The notes: generated from the letters alone by a model not told the origin. Positions 15,059 through 23,432 are shown, counted from the stretch's first letter. The stretch: DNA of 64,000 nt from BTRG01 sp036986275 (GCA_036986275.1 BTRG01000002.1:1-64000); one strand, 5' to 3'. Numbers and translations are program-made.

Positions 15059-16135
15059 ATGAACCGGGAAACAGGCATCGAGCAGGAAATCCTTGATCGC
15101 GCTATCCAGGCTGTGGAGCGCGAGACGGGACTGCATCTGCATATTGAACAATTGCAAGCCTATGTAGGTGACTACAGAGTTGATGCCATTGTGCGGCTTG
15201 AGCCTGGTGATCAAGCGCTAGCGGTCGAGATAAAGAAGTGGGCGCAACACGCCAACCTCGGCGCCCTGATCAACCAGGTCAAGCAACTGCCAGAGGAGGG
15301 GCTGCTGGTGGCCGATTACGTCAATCCCAGAATGGCGGACAAGCTGCGCAAGCAGCAGGTACAGTTTATCGATGTGGCAGGCAATGCTTACATCAATCAG
15401 CCACCCGTTTATGTCTATGTCACAGGCAACCGGCAGGAGGAGCACGGTTTTATGCCAGATAAGGGTGGCGTGAAACGGGCATTTGAACCCAAGGGTTTGA
15501 TGGTTATTTACGCCTTCCTTCGTCATCCGCAACTCGTCAATGCGCCTTATCGCGAGATAGCGGAGAGGGCTGGGGTGGCGGTCGGCACTGTAGGTTGGGT
15601 TTTGAACGGTCTCAAGGCCGCGGAATTCATTCGTGATAAAGGCGGCAAGAAAAAGCGTCGCCTTGTCCGCTACCGTAAGCTGTTAGACCGCTGGGTGGAG
15701 GCCTGGCCCGAGAAACTCAAGCCGAAGCTACTTGTGGGTGAGTTCATCGCGGATGATCCGTACTGGTGGAAAGACGTCGACATTACTGCATACGATGGTC
15801 ATTGGGGCGGAGAAACCGCGGCAGCCAAATATACAAATTACCTCAAGCCAACGGTGGCGACGGTTTACCTGCCTGAACATGCCCGCACCCGACTGCTTCG
15901 CGATGCCCGACTTCGAAAAGCGATTGAATGGACCGGAGATGATGCGGGTACAGTGCTTATTTATCGACCATTTTGGCAGGTGCAACTTGATGAACTCGAT
16001 ACCGAATTGAGGAAAGGATTGGTCCACCCAATTTTGGTTTATGCCGATCTGGTGGCAACGGGTGACCCTAGAAATTTAGAAGTGGCACGGAGAATCTATG
16101 ACGAGCACATTGCTCAATATTGCAGGGAAGATTAA
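15059..16135 (+). CDS. AbiEi_2-type type IV antitoxin family protein
   Basis: Protein of about 358 residues. The N-terminal half has a nuclease-like fold signature, VDAIVRL followed by ALAVEIKKW, and then QFIDVAGNAYI with PPVYVYVTG, the pattern of the AbiEi_2 family. A winged-helix segment follows (YREIAERAGVAVGTVGWVLN). The remainder shows VGEFIADDPYWWKDVDITAY and GGETAAAKYTNYLKP. Members are annotated as regulators or antitoxins of type IV pairs. The start is ATG 15059 or TTG 15050. Its partner toxin gene, overlapping the 3' end, is truncated. The gene lies within an islet flanked by smpB 3' ends. Function is inferred from family resemblance. Confidence 0.75.
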   Translation: MNRETGIEQEILDRAIQAVERETGLHLHIEQLQAYVGDYRVDAIVRLEPGDQALAVEIKKWAQHANLGALINQVKQLPEEGLLVADYVNPRMADKLRKQQVQFIDVAGNAYINQPPVYVYVTGNRQEEHGFMPDKGGVKRAFEPKGLMVIYAFLRHPQLVNAPYREIAERAGVAVGTVGWVLNGLKAAEFIRDKGGKKKRRLVRYRKLLDRWVEAWPEKLKPKLLVGEFIADDPYWWKDVDITAYDGHWGGETAAAKYTNYLKPTVATVYLPEHARTRLLRDARLRKAIEWTGDDAGTVLIYRPFWQVQLDELDTELRKGLVHPILVYADLVATGDPRNLEVARRIYDEHIAQYCRED

Positions 16136-16250
16136 TCCGCAAACTGTCGCACTATTCGAAACAGTCAGCCGTGCAATTGCTGATATGGATATGCCCTATT
16201 CAGTACGACAGGAATCAACAGTTACTAACTGCCTTCATGGCCGGTTTTAA
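16098..16250 (+). pseudogene. 5' fragment of a nucleotidyltransferase toxin gene, partner of the AbiEi_2 gene
   Basis: An ATG at 16098, inside the last codons of the antitoxin gene, opens MTSTLLNIAGKINPQTVALF, then ETVSRAIADMDMPY. This resembles the N-terminus of AbiEii-type nucleotidyltransferases, where MPY is normally followed by the VVGATARD-type catalytic motif. Here the sequence changes abruptly to unrelated residues and stops at 16248-16250. The toxin is thus lost just before its active site, close to the right edge of the islet. Identification depends on a 34-residue match by eye. Confidence 0.5.
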
Positions 16251-16290
16251 CCAACAATAAGGTAAAGCGTTTTATATATGCGGGCAGTTG

Positions 16291-16764
16291 TTATCCCTTT
16301 TTCAAGGCGCGGGCGATCTCGCGTTCGGTTTCACGTTTCTTGATGCTGGCGCGTTTGTCGTGCGACTGCTTGCCGCGGGCCAGACCAATCTCCAGTTTGG
16401 CGCGGCCATGTTTCCAGTACATCGACAACGGCGCCAGTGTGTAGCCCTTGCGGTCAACAGCGCCTATGAGTTTGTCGATTTCGCGCGCATGCAATAAAAG
16501 TTTGCGCGGTCGATCCGGGTGGGGATGGATGTGAGTGGAGGCCGTTGCCAGCGGTGCAATGTGCACACCCAGCAGCCAGGCCTCGCCTTTTTCCACGCGC
16601 ACATAGCCCTCCGTCAGTTGCACCCGCCCGGCCCGCAGGCTCTTGACCTCCCAGCCTTCCAGCGCCAGGCCGGCCTCGAAGCGATCTTCGATGAAATAGT
16701 CGTGCCGGGCCTTTTTGTTCTGGGCTATGGTGTTACTAGGCGCCTTGGGTTTTTTCTTACTCAT
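16291..16764 (-). CDS. smpB: SsrA-binding protein SmpB
   Basis: Small basic protein of 157 residues that binds tmRNA and delivers it to stalled ribosomes. It shows the OB-fold core ([37 protein letters not shown]) and the basic C-terminal tail [20 protein letters not shown], which enters the ribosomal mRNA channel. It lies on the same strand as ssrA but about 1.6 kb upstream of it, separated by the inserted islet. The last codons carry a 12-bp segment (encoding EIAR) absent from the duplicate tail at 14818-14879. Confidence 0.97.
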   Translation of the reverse strand: MSKKKPKAPSNTIAQNKKARHDYFIEDRFEAGLALEGWEVKSLRAGRVQLTEGYVRVEKGEAWLLGVHIAPLATASTHIHPHPDRPRKLLLHAREIDKLIGAVDRKGYTLAPLSMYWKHGRAKLEIGLARGKQSHDKRASIKKRETEREIARALKKG

Positions 16765-16860
16765 TTTCTGATGGACGGTTCGTGCCCATAATTCGGAACC
16801 CGTTAGAATGCGCGCATTATAGGGTATTCGTGACAGAAAGTTTTAAGGGATTTTGACGGC

Positions 16861-18249
16861 ATGGCGGCAAATAAAAAAACACGAAAAAAACCGGCGCCGG
16901 AGCGATGGTCTTCTGAATGGATATTTGTGCTCGCCGCAAGCGGTGTGGCCATAGGCCTGCATAATGTCTGGCAGTTTGCCTTCACCGTAGGCGAATTTGG
17001 TGGTGGTGCCTTCCTGTTGGTGTATGTGGGCTTTTTGTTGTTGCTTGGTTTGCCCTTATTGATGTCAGAAATCATGGTTGGACGCCTGGGTCGGGGCTCG
17101 CCTATCCACAGCATCAAGGCCCTGGTGGACAGGACGGACAGTGACCCGAACTGGCATTTATTGGGCTCCCTCAAGACCTTTACCGGTCTACTTGTGTTGT
17201 CATACTTGAGTGTGATCGCCGGCTGGACGTTGGCCTATGTGTTGCGCGCCGCGTCGGGGATGTTTGGCGGCTTAACGGCTGATGGTGTCAACGGATTGTT
17301 TGCGGCTTTTGCCAGTGATCCCGAGAAACAAATTTTCTGGCACAGCCTGTTCATGATGATGACCATGGTGGTGGTGGCGCGAGGCGTCCGACGTGGATTT
17401 GAGCCCGTGGTGCGCAAACTGGTACCGGTGCTGTTTGTCCTGTTGTCGATCCTGTTGCTGTATGCCTCAACCACGGCAGGGATAGGCAGGGCCTTGAGTC
17501 AGGTGTTTGCTATAGATTTTAGCAGTTTGGGGTTCAAGGGTATCTTGAGCGCCATGGCCCATGCCTTTTTTACCCTGGGCCTGGGGTTTGGCGCCATGAT
17601 GATGTATGGCGCTTATTTGCCAGAAGAGGCCTCAATTACTCGCGCGTCCCTGGCGATTATTGCCCTCGATACCCTGGCCGGCTTAATGGCCGCCATCGTG
17701 GTGACGGCGATTCTGATTTCGGGGGATCAGCTTGCTGTCTCGGGTCCAATATTGGTGTTCCAGGCCTTACCGCTGGCGCTGGATGTCTTGCCACATAGCG
17801 AGCTGGTGGCCACTTTACTCTTTTTATTCCTCGGTATCGCCGCCTGGCTGACGGCCATTGCCCTGGTGGAGCCGGCCATGGCCTGGTTAACGGTGGCGCA
17901 TAAAATGACACGCTTCCAGGCATCCATCTGGTGCGGCTTATCCGCCTGGGCCCTGGGTATCGTGACCATCTTGTCCTTTAACTACTGGGCCTTTGATTTT
18001 GAATTCTTTGGTATCAAGAAACATCTGGGTTTCTTTGATATGCTGCAGATCGTCACCTCAAACTTTCTGCTGCCTTTGGCGGGATTGCTGGTGGCATTGT
18101 TTGCCGGCTGGTCGCTGGAACGCGGCATTACAGGCGAGACTCTTAACATCAAATCACCCTATCTTTATAATACCTGGTTGTGGTTGGTACGAATTATTGT
18201 GCCGGCGTTGTTGGTAATTATTGCGATCAGTGTTTCCCGTTTATTTTAA
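16861..18249 (+). CDS. Sodium-dependent transporter of the NSS (neurotransmitter:sodium symporter) family
   Basis: Inner-membrane protein of 462 residues with about eleven hydrophobic segments, after a short basic N-terminus. TM1 reads GVAIGLHNVWQFAFTVGEFG, the NSS signature. Most bacterial members have GLGNVWRFPY there, so His for Gly and Gln for Arg near the ion and substrate site are unusual. The substrate, probably an amino acid, cannot be told. Its TAA overlaps the ratA ATG, placing it first in a run with ratA and rnfH. It is divergent from smpB. Confidence 0.92.
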   Translation: MAANKKTRKKPAPERWSSEWIFVLAASGVAIGLHNVWQFAFTVGEFGGGAFLLVYVGFLLLLGLPLLMSEIMVGRLGRGSPIHSIKALVDRTDSDPNWHLLGSLKTFTGLLVLSYLSVIAGWTLAYVLRAASGMFGGLTADGVNGLFAAFASDPEKQIFWHSLFMMMTMVVVARGVRRGFEPVVRKLVPVLFVLLSILLLYASTTAGIGRALSQVFAIDFSSLGFKGILSAMAHAFFTLGLGFGAMMMYGAYLPEEASITRASLAIIALDTLAGLMAAIVVTAILISGDQLAVSGPILVFQALPLALDVLPHSELVATLLFLFLGIAAWLTAIALVEPAMAWLTVAHKMTRFQASIWCGLSAWALGIVTILSFNYWAFDFEFFGIKKHLGFFDMLQIVTSNFLLPLAGLLVALFAGWSLERGITGETLNIKSPYLYNTWLWLVRIIVPALLVIIAISVSRLF

Positions 18250-18680
18250 TGACAACTGTTCATAAGTCTGCATTAGTGCCTTACAGTGCGGAGAAAATGT
18301 ATGCCCTGGTATCGGATATCGATGCCTACCCGGAGTTTCTGTCCTGGTGCGGGGGTACACGCATTCATACCCATGAGGATAATGTTGTTGTCGCTTCCAT
18401 TGATATCGCTTACAGCGGTATACACAAATCGTTTACCACGCGGAACGAACTGGACCCCGGCAAGGCCATGGTCATGCATCTGCGGAATGGACCCTTCAAG
18501 CGTCTCGAAGGCGTGTGGCGTTTTGATGCCCTCGACGAAAATGCCTGCAAGGTGTCGTTGCACCTGGAGTTTGAATTTTCCAATGCCCTGTTGCGCCTGA
18601 CTCTGGGCCCGGTATTTGAGTCCATCGCCAATCATTTGATTGATCAGTTTCAGCAACGCGCCGAAGCGTTATATGGTTAA
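18249..18680 (+). CDS. ratA: RatA-like START/SRPBCC-domain protein
   Basis: Protein of 143 residues in the RatA/Coq10 family: SALVPYSAEKMYALVSDIDA, YPEFLSWCGGTRI, then GPFKRLEGVWRF and the C-terminal helix FESIANHLIDQFQQRAEALY. Members bind hydrophobic ligands such as quinones; in E. coli RatA was reported to interfere with ribosomal subunit joining. ATG 18249 overlaps the previous stop (TAATG), although the frame is open further upstream. The smpB-ratA-rnfH-bamE cluster is typical of gammaproteobacteria and supports the call. Confidence 0.93.
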   Translation: MTTVHKSALVPYSAEKMYALVSDIDAYPEFLSWCGGTRIHTHEDNVVVASIDIAYSGIHKSFTTRNELDPGKAMVMHLRNGPFKRLEGVWRFDALDENACKVSLHLEFEFSNALLRLTLGPVFESIANHLIDQFQQRAEALYG

Positions 18681-18689
18681 GTGGTAAGC

Positions 18690-18965
18690 ATGAACGTAGA
18701 AGTTGTGTTTGCCAGTGAGCACGATCAGGCGATTGTGCCTGTCTCGCTGGCCAAGGGCAGTACCCTGGAAGATGCCATTCGGCATTCAGGTATACTGCGG
18801 CAATTTCCGGAGATTGATCTTAAAAAGTGTGCTGTAGGGATATTCAGCAAACGCGCCGCCCTGACAGATGTTGTCAGGGAGGGGGACCGTATTGAGATAT
18901 ACCGTCGCCTGCGGATTGACCCCAAAGAGGCGCGACGTCATCGCGCCAGGCTGAAGTCTTCTTAA
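18690..18965 (+). CDS. rnfH: RnfH-family (RatB) ubiquitin-like protein
   Basis: Small beta-grasp protein of 91 residues in the RnfH/UPF0125 family: NVEVVFASEHDQAIVPVSL, then GSTLEDAIRHSGIL, GIFSKRAALTDVVREGDRIE and IYRRLRIDPKEARRHRA. Its role is uncertain in the family as a whole. It begins 9 bases after ratA, its usual partner. A GTG at 18681 is in frame, but ATG 18690 gives the usual N-terminus. Confidence 0.9.
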   Translation: MNVEVVFASEHDQAIVPVSLAKGSTLEDAIRHSGILRQFPEIDLKKCAVGIFSKRAALTDVVREGDRIEIYRRLRIDPKEARRHRARLKSS

Positions 18966-18977
18966 CCCTGTCGCGAT

Positions 18978-19403
18978 TTATTCCGGTGATGTGGCGGGGC
19001 TTCCGGGTTTGGCCTTGTTTGTGTCTGAGGCGCCACTGCGATCATAGACCCTGGGTTCGATGCGCAAGGCATTGCTATCATCTTTCTCAGGTTCAGGGTG
19101 GGTTTCCATGCGCACGAGTTTTGCTGACTCGAAGAACAACGTCAGCCTGCGCTGCTCATAGTCGCTGGCGCCGTCTTTGATCAAGGCGAAGTAATAGTCC
19201 CACCGTTGCTGATGAAACGGATCGGTGACCAGCGGTGACCCGAGCACGAAACGTACTTGTCTTGGGGTCATGCCGGGCTTGAGCTTGTCCACCATGTCCT
19301 GAGTAATGACATTGCCCTGCTGGACATCCGGGACATACAGCAACCACTGGCAACCATTCAGGAATACACTTAATAGTACAAGGGGTAAGGCGAGACGCCA
19401 CAT
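18978..19403 (-). CDS. bamE: Outer membrane assembly lipoprotein BamE
   Basis: Lipoprotein of 141 residues in the beta-barrel assembly machinery. The signal peptide ends in the lipobox LNGC with the lipidated Cys18. The BamE domain includes GNVITQDMVDKLKPGMTPRQ, VRFVLGSPLVTDPFHQQRWD and YYFALIKDG. The C-terminus past residue 110 is a longer, charged tail of low complexity. It is convergent with rnfH and divergent from fur, the standard gammaproteobacterial arrangement. Confidence 0.95.
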   Translation of the reverse strand: MWRLALPLVLLSVFLNGCQWLLYVPDVQQGNVITQDMVDKLKPGMTPRQVRFVLGSPLVTDPFHQQRWDYYFALIKDGASDYEQRRLTLFFESAKLVRMETHPEPEKDDSNALRIEPRVYDRSGASDTNKAKPGSPATSPE

Positions 19404-19501
19404 TTTGCTAATCCGGGATCACCTGTTTAAACTGGGCCGGCATCATAACCCAGCCCCGGGAGGGATGGTAGCGCATCGCCGCTGCATCAGATTCCAGGTA
19501 T

Positions 19502-19936
19502 ATGAGTGATATTGATTTAAAAAAAGCCGGCCTCAAAGCGACCCTGCCACGTCTGAAGATTCTGAATATTCTTGAATCTGCGGAAACCGATCACATGTCC
19601 GCCGAAGATGTGTACAAGCATTTGCTGGAGGCGGGAGAAGAAGTGGGTTTGGCCACGGTTTATCGGGTGTTGACGCAGTTTGAGAATGCAGGCCTTTTGT
19701 TGCGTCATAAGTTTGAAGGGGATCGTGCGGTCTATGAACTCAATCAGGGGGGTCACCACGATCACATGGTATGTGTAGAGTGCGGGCGTGTGTTTGAGTT
19801 TGTAGATAATGCTATTGAAGAAAGACAGCAGCAGGTGGCCAAGGCCGCGGGTTTTGTGACCGAGGATCACACTTTATATATGTATGGTGTGTGTGAAGGC
19901 ATGAAAAAGGACGGCGTCTGTTCCAAGCGCGACTAG
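19502..19936 (+). CDS. fur: Ferric uptake regulator Fur
   Basis: Iron-responsive repressor of 144 residues. The winged helix covers LKATLPRLKILNILE, HMSAEDVYKHLLEAGEEVG and LATVYRVLTQFENAGLL. Metal and dimer motifs follow: GGHHDHMVCVECGRVFEF with the HHDH site and CxxC, and the C-terminal GVCEGMKKDGVCSK cysteines. Length is normal. Its TAG stop codon forms part of the CTAG target duplication of the foldback element that follows, so that insertion left the protein unchanged. Confidence 0.96.
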   Translation: MSDIDLKKAGLKATLPRLKILNILESAETDHMSAEDVYKHLLEAGEEVGLATVYRVLTQFENAGLLLRHKFEGDRAVYELNQGGHHDHMVCVECGRVFEFVDNAIEERQQQVAKAAGFVTEDHTLYMYGVCEGMKKDGVCSKRD

Positions 19937-20165
19937 TACTCCGTCAAGTTAGTATTGATGGGTTCAGAGCTAGTGTATTCTCCCTGGGGAGGGTATCGTA
20001 AAAGTGGGTTGTGCGTAGGTTGGTGCTGAGGTACGAAGCCCAACATAAATGATTGACTAAACGCACATGTTGGGCTTCGTACCTCAGCACCAACCTACAA
20101 AAGACTTTTACAATACCCATAGGAAGGAGCCGATCATTACCCATCAAAGCAACCTTGTTGGAGTA
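19937..20165. mobile_element. Foldback/MITE-like element, 229 bp, CTAG target duplication
   Basis: The whole element is one large imperfect inverted repeat. The outer ends are TACTCC and GGAGTA, with CTAG directly flanking both sides (19933-19936 and 20166-20169). The inner arms, 20015-20045 and 20068-20098, are a perfect 31-bp inverted repeat around a 22-base loop, starting GTAGGTTGGTGCTGAGGTAC. The parts between also align (GGGTAT(C/T)GTAAAAGT). It has no coding capacity. It may also act as a terminator between the convergent fur and acetyltransferase genes. Confidence 0.7.
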
Positions 20166-20185
20166 CTAGCCGGTTAGTCGCGGGC

Positions 20186-20728
20186 TTAGCTACCGGTGCG
20201 ACCGAGATCCCGTAGCACGGCAATTTCATCGCAGTTGTCGTATTTATAACACTTGATACAAATGCCCCAGACCTTTTCCGGCAGCGTGTCTTTAGGCACG
20301 GTTTTGAAGTCGAGCTTGTGAAAGAAGTCAGGCACATAGGTCAGAGCCATTAACTGTTTCAGGCCCAGCAGTCGAGCCTCCTCAATAATGCCTTCGACCA
20401 GTTTGCGTCCCAGCCCCAGTTTATTGAATTGAGAGTCCACTACCAGGCTGCGTACCTCGGCCAGGGTCTCGGTAAAGATTTCCAGTGCGCCGCAGGCCAC
20501 GATTTTATTCTGATGTTCAGCAACAAAGAAGTCACGTAAGTGGCGGTAGATTTCATTCATGGGGCGCGGCAACAAATTGCCCATCTCGGCATAGCCTTCA
20601 ATAAGATGGTGTATCGCGGCGACATCATAAATGGTAGCCGGTCGCACAATCGCATCAATAGAAGGTTGTACGGCCGATGAGTCCTGATGGGTGTCAGGCA
20701 GTGGCACGGCTAAGCATGTCCTCTGCAT
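20186..20728 (-). CDS. GNAT acetyltransferase, short ArgA-like N-acetylglutamate synthase family
   Basis: Acetyltransferase of 180 residues: VRPATIYDVAAIHHLIEGYA, then FFVAEHQNKIVACGALEI, EVRSLVVDSQFNKLGLGRKL with the acetyl-CoA loop, and LTYVPDFFHKLDFKTVPKD. This pattern matches the short ArgA-related group, which in some bacteria makes N-acetylglutamate for arginine synthesis. Other GNAT substrates are possible. The only in-frame ATG before the domain is at 20728, giving a 35-base overlap with recN. The N-terminal 25 residues are poorly conserved. Confidence 0.83.
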   Translation of the reverse strand: MQRTCLAVPLPDTHQDSSAVQPSIDAIVRPATIYDVAAIHHLIEGYAEMGNLLPRPMNEIYRHLRDFFVAEHQNKIVACGALEIFTETLAEVRSLVVDSQFNKLGLGRKLVEGIIEEARLLGLKQLMALTYVPDFFHKLDFKTVPKDTLPEKVWGICIKCYKYDNCDEIAVLRDLGRTGS

Positions 20729-22367
20729 GATCCAGTGTTTGTTGACTGATTTCTATCCCACCCAACATGCGCGCCACTTCGGCAATGCGTTGGACCTCAT
20801 CCAGTTCCTTGATCTGGGTAGAGGTGTCATCGTTCTCCGTCTGTTTGCTCACTTGCAGATGTTGCTGTCCCTGGGCGGCCACCTGCGGCAGGTGCGTGAT
20901 GCATAACACCTGTCGGTTAGCACCCAGGGCGCGTAATTGTTTGCCTACGACTTCGGCAATGCGACCGCCAATACCGACATCCACTTCATCGAAGATCAGG
21001 GTGGGGATGCGCCCCAGACCGGCAATGACAACCTGCAACGCCAGGCTGATACGTGAGAGTTCGCCACCGGAGGCGACCTTGCTCAGGGGTCTGCTGTCCT
21101 GCCCCGGGTTGGCGCTGACCAGGAATTCAATACGATCACGACCATATGCAGTGATCTCGTCTTTATCCAGATCCGTGCAGCCCACCTCGAAATGTCCACC
21201 TTCCATGCCCAGTTCCTGCATCCTTTCAGTGATTTCCTGGCCCAGTTTTATGGCAGCGTGTCGGCGTTTGCTGGAGATGATCGAAGCCAGCGCGCCATAT
21301 ACTTCCCGTGCCTGTGTCAAGGCCGATTCCAGCCCGGCAAGATTATTATCTGCATCATTAAGATCGGCCAGTTCCTGTGACAGGCGCCCAAAGACATCGG
21401 GCAGTTCCGCGGCCTTAACCTGATGTTTGCGTGACAGGTCGTGTATGAATGCCAGTCTTTCGTTCAGCCATTGCAGGCGTTGCGGGTCCAGTTCCAGACT
21501 GTTCAGGTATTGATGCAATTGGGATGCTGCTTCGTCGATTTGAATGATAGCTTCATTGAGTAGCGTGGTGCTGTCATCCAGGCGCGCATCATGCTCGCCC
21601 AGTTGTTCCAGTTGCTGCGTGGTGCGCGCCAATAATTGACTGAGCGCATGTTCGTCGTCATCGTAGAGGGTGTGCACCGCGGCTTGTACACCTTCGAGCA
21701 AGCTGGCGCCATGGCTGAGACGATGGTGCTCGTTTTCCAGTTCCGGTACCTCTTCCTTGCTTAACGACAGGGTCTCCAGTTCCCTGCATTGGTATCGCAG
21801 GACCTCAAGTCGCGCTTCCCTGTTCTGTGCCTGATTCTTGAGCTGAGCCAATCGGGTCTGCAGTTCACGAAGTTCTTTAAAGTGGTTTCCCAGTTCAGAT
21901 ACCTCCTTGCCAATACCGGTATAGTCATCCAGTATTTGTCGCTGGGCCGTGCGTTTAAGCAGGGACTGGTGTTCGTGTTGACCATGAACATCCACCAGTA
22001 ATTGCCCCAGTTCCTTTACCGATTGCACCGGTACGGGCCGACTATTGATAAAGGCCTTGGAAGGCTTGTCACGCTGTATGACGCGTCGTAACAGACATTC
22101 GCCATCATCGAATAAGTCGTGTTTTTTCAGCCATAGTGCGGCATCGCTGTCAGGTGTCAGCTCAAAGGCGGCAATGACTTCGGCATGGGCTGCGCCCTGC
22201 CTGATGGCGTTGCTGTCGGCGCGCTCCCCCAATGCCAGCGCCAGTGCATCTATCAATATGGATTTACCGGCACCGGTTTCACCCGTCATGACACTGAGCC
22301 CGGATGACAGTCCCAGGTCTAACTGCTGCACGATAGCAAAGTCCCTTATATAAAAATGATTCAGCAT
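20694..22367 (-). CDS. recN: DNA repair protein RecN
   Basis: SMC-like ATPase of 557 residues acting in double-strand break repair. It has Walker A GETGAGKS at 29-36, a coiled-coil middle, the SGGELSRISLAL signature, and Walker B TLIFDEVDVGIGG followed by the ITHLPQVAA switch region. TTG at 22388 is in frame, but ATG 22367 (MLNHFYIRDFAIV) gives the normal RecN start two bases after the nadK stop. It forms an operon with nadK and the acetyltransferase. No LexA box was identified. Confidence 0.96.
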   Translation of the reverse strand: MLNHFYIRDFAIVQQLDLGLSSGLSVMTGETGAGKSILIDALALALGERADSNAIRQGAAHAEVIAAFELTPDSDAALWLKKHDLFDDGECLLRRVIQRDKPSKAFINSRPVPVQSVKELGQLLVDVHGQHEHQSLLKRTAQRQILDDYTGIGKEVSELGNHFKELRELQTRLAQLKNQAQNREARLEVLRYQCRELETLSLSKEEVPELENEHHRLSHGASLLEGVQAAVHTLYDDDEHALSQLLARTTQQLEQLGEHDARLDDSTTLLNEAIIQIDEAASQLHQYLNSLELDPQRLQWLNERLAFIHDLSRKHQVKAAELPDVFGRLSQELADLNDADNNLAGLESALTQAREVYGALASIISSKRRHAAIKLGQEITERMQELGMEGGHFEVGCTDLDKDEITAYGRDRIEFLVSANPGQDSRPLSKVASGGELSRISLALQVVIAGLGRIPTLIFDEVDVGIGGRIAEVVGKQLRALGANRQVLCITHLPQVAAQGQQHLQVSKQTENDDTSTQIKELDEVQRIAEVARMLGGIEISQQTLDHAEDMLSRATA

Positions 22368-22369
22368 GT

Positions 22370-23251
22370 CTAGAGTTTCTCGCCCCAATGCAGTTTGGCG
22401 CGCAACACTTCATAGTGATTTCGACGTGTGGGGTGGATTAGCTTCACTGTGTGTTCCAGTCGGCGTACAAATATGTGATCCTGATCCTGTAATGAAAAAC
22501 CGGCCTGACCGTCTAACGTTAAAAAGACACGCTGGCCCACCAGTTCCATAATCACAATTTCAACGATACTGTCACTGCTGACCACCAGCGGTCTGTCACT
22601 AAAGGTATGTGGACAAATGGGCACGATGGCCATGGCCTCGAGTGTAGGGTGCAGTATGGGGCCTCCGGCAGACATGGCATAGGCCGTAGAGCCCGTCGGT
22701 GTGGCCACAATGATGCCGTCGGCACGCAAGCTGTGTACAAACTCGCCATCGAGATACATTTCAAATTCGATCAGACGCGCCAATTCGCCCTTGGTAATGA
22801 CGGCATCATTGAATGCCTTGGCGCTGTGGGCGATTTTGCCGGCACGCATGACCTCGGTGCTCAGCAGGAAGCGCTCTTCAGTTTCGTAATCCCCTTCCAG
22901 GATTCTTTCGACTTCCTGCATCATGGCTTCGGGAGGGATATCGGTAAGAAAGCCCAGGCGCCCCTTGTTTACACCCACAATCAGGACATCATGCTCGGCA
23001 AGATGGCATGAAACATTCAGCATGGTGCCGTCACCGCCCATGACGATGGCGAGATCGATGTGGCCACCGATTTTCTCGCGTGGCAAGGTGGTGACGGAGG
23101 GCAGGCCCCTCACCCCATCGGCGGCCGTGTCTTCCAGTACGACGCTGATCTGCCTGTTCAACAGATACTCCGCCAGTTGCAACAGCATTTTGCTGGAGTC
23201 CTGGTCACCATATTTGCCGATGAGGCCTACACGTTTAATCGATTTTGCCAT
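22370..23251 (-). CDS. nadK: NAD kinase
   Basis: Cytosolic enzyme of 293 residues phosphorylating NAD to NADP with ATP. The GGDGT motif is at 72-76, the NDAVITKG substrate motif is present, and DGIIVATPTGSTAYAMSAGG forms the conserved C-terminal region. Length matches E. coli NadK. It is divergent from hrcA and followed directly by recN. Confidence 0.96.
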   Translation of the reverse strand: MAKSIKRVGLIGKYGDQDSSKMLLQLAEYLLNRQISVVLEDTAADGVRGLPSVTTLPREKIGGHIDLAIVMGGDGTMLNVSCHLAEHDVLIVGVNKGRLGFLTDIPPEAMMQEVERILEGDYETEERFLLSTEVMRAGKIAHSAKAFNDAVITKGELARLIEFEMYLDGEFVHSLRADGIIVATPTGSTAYAMSAGGPILHPTLEAMAIVPICPHTFSDRPLVVSSDSIVEIVIMELVGQRVFLTLDGQAGFSLQDQDHIFVRRLEHTVKLIHPTRRNHYEVLRAKLHWGEKL

Positions 23252-23374
23252 GCTGAGAGATTTGTTAGTTCGTGAGCTAAAGCTAACACGGGTCTCCCCT
23301 GCGTGGTATCCCCGAGTATCGACAGGGACGTAGACAGCGTGTTCGACCTTGCATGCCAGGGGGTTGGGCCTTGG

Positions 23375-23403
23375 TTGACACTTTGTGATCGGATTGCTAG
23401 CTT
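23375..23403 (+). promoter_or_regulatory. Probable sigma-70 promoter of hrcA
   Basis: TTGACA at 23375-23380, a 17-base spacer and a weak TAGCTT at 23398-23403. Transcription would begin within or next to the CIRCE operator that follows. Confidence 0.5.
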
Positions 23404-23405
23404 CA

Positions 23406-23432
23406 TTGGCACTCGTATTTTATGAGTGCCAA
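23406..23432 (+). promoter_or_regulatory. CIRCE operator (HrcA binding site)
   Basis: A perfect inverted repeat TTGGCACTC-N9-GAGTGCCAA, differing from the CIRCE consensus TTAGCACTC-N9-GAGTGCTAA by one symmetric pair. It lies directly before hrcA and covers an in-frame ATG at 23422, which argues for the later start at 23455. HrcA should repress its own gene here. No second CIRCE was seen before grpE or dnaK. Confidence 0.9.
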
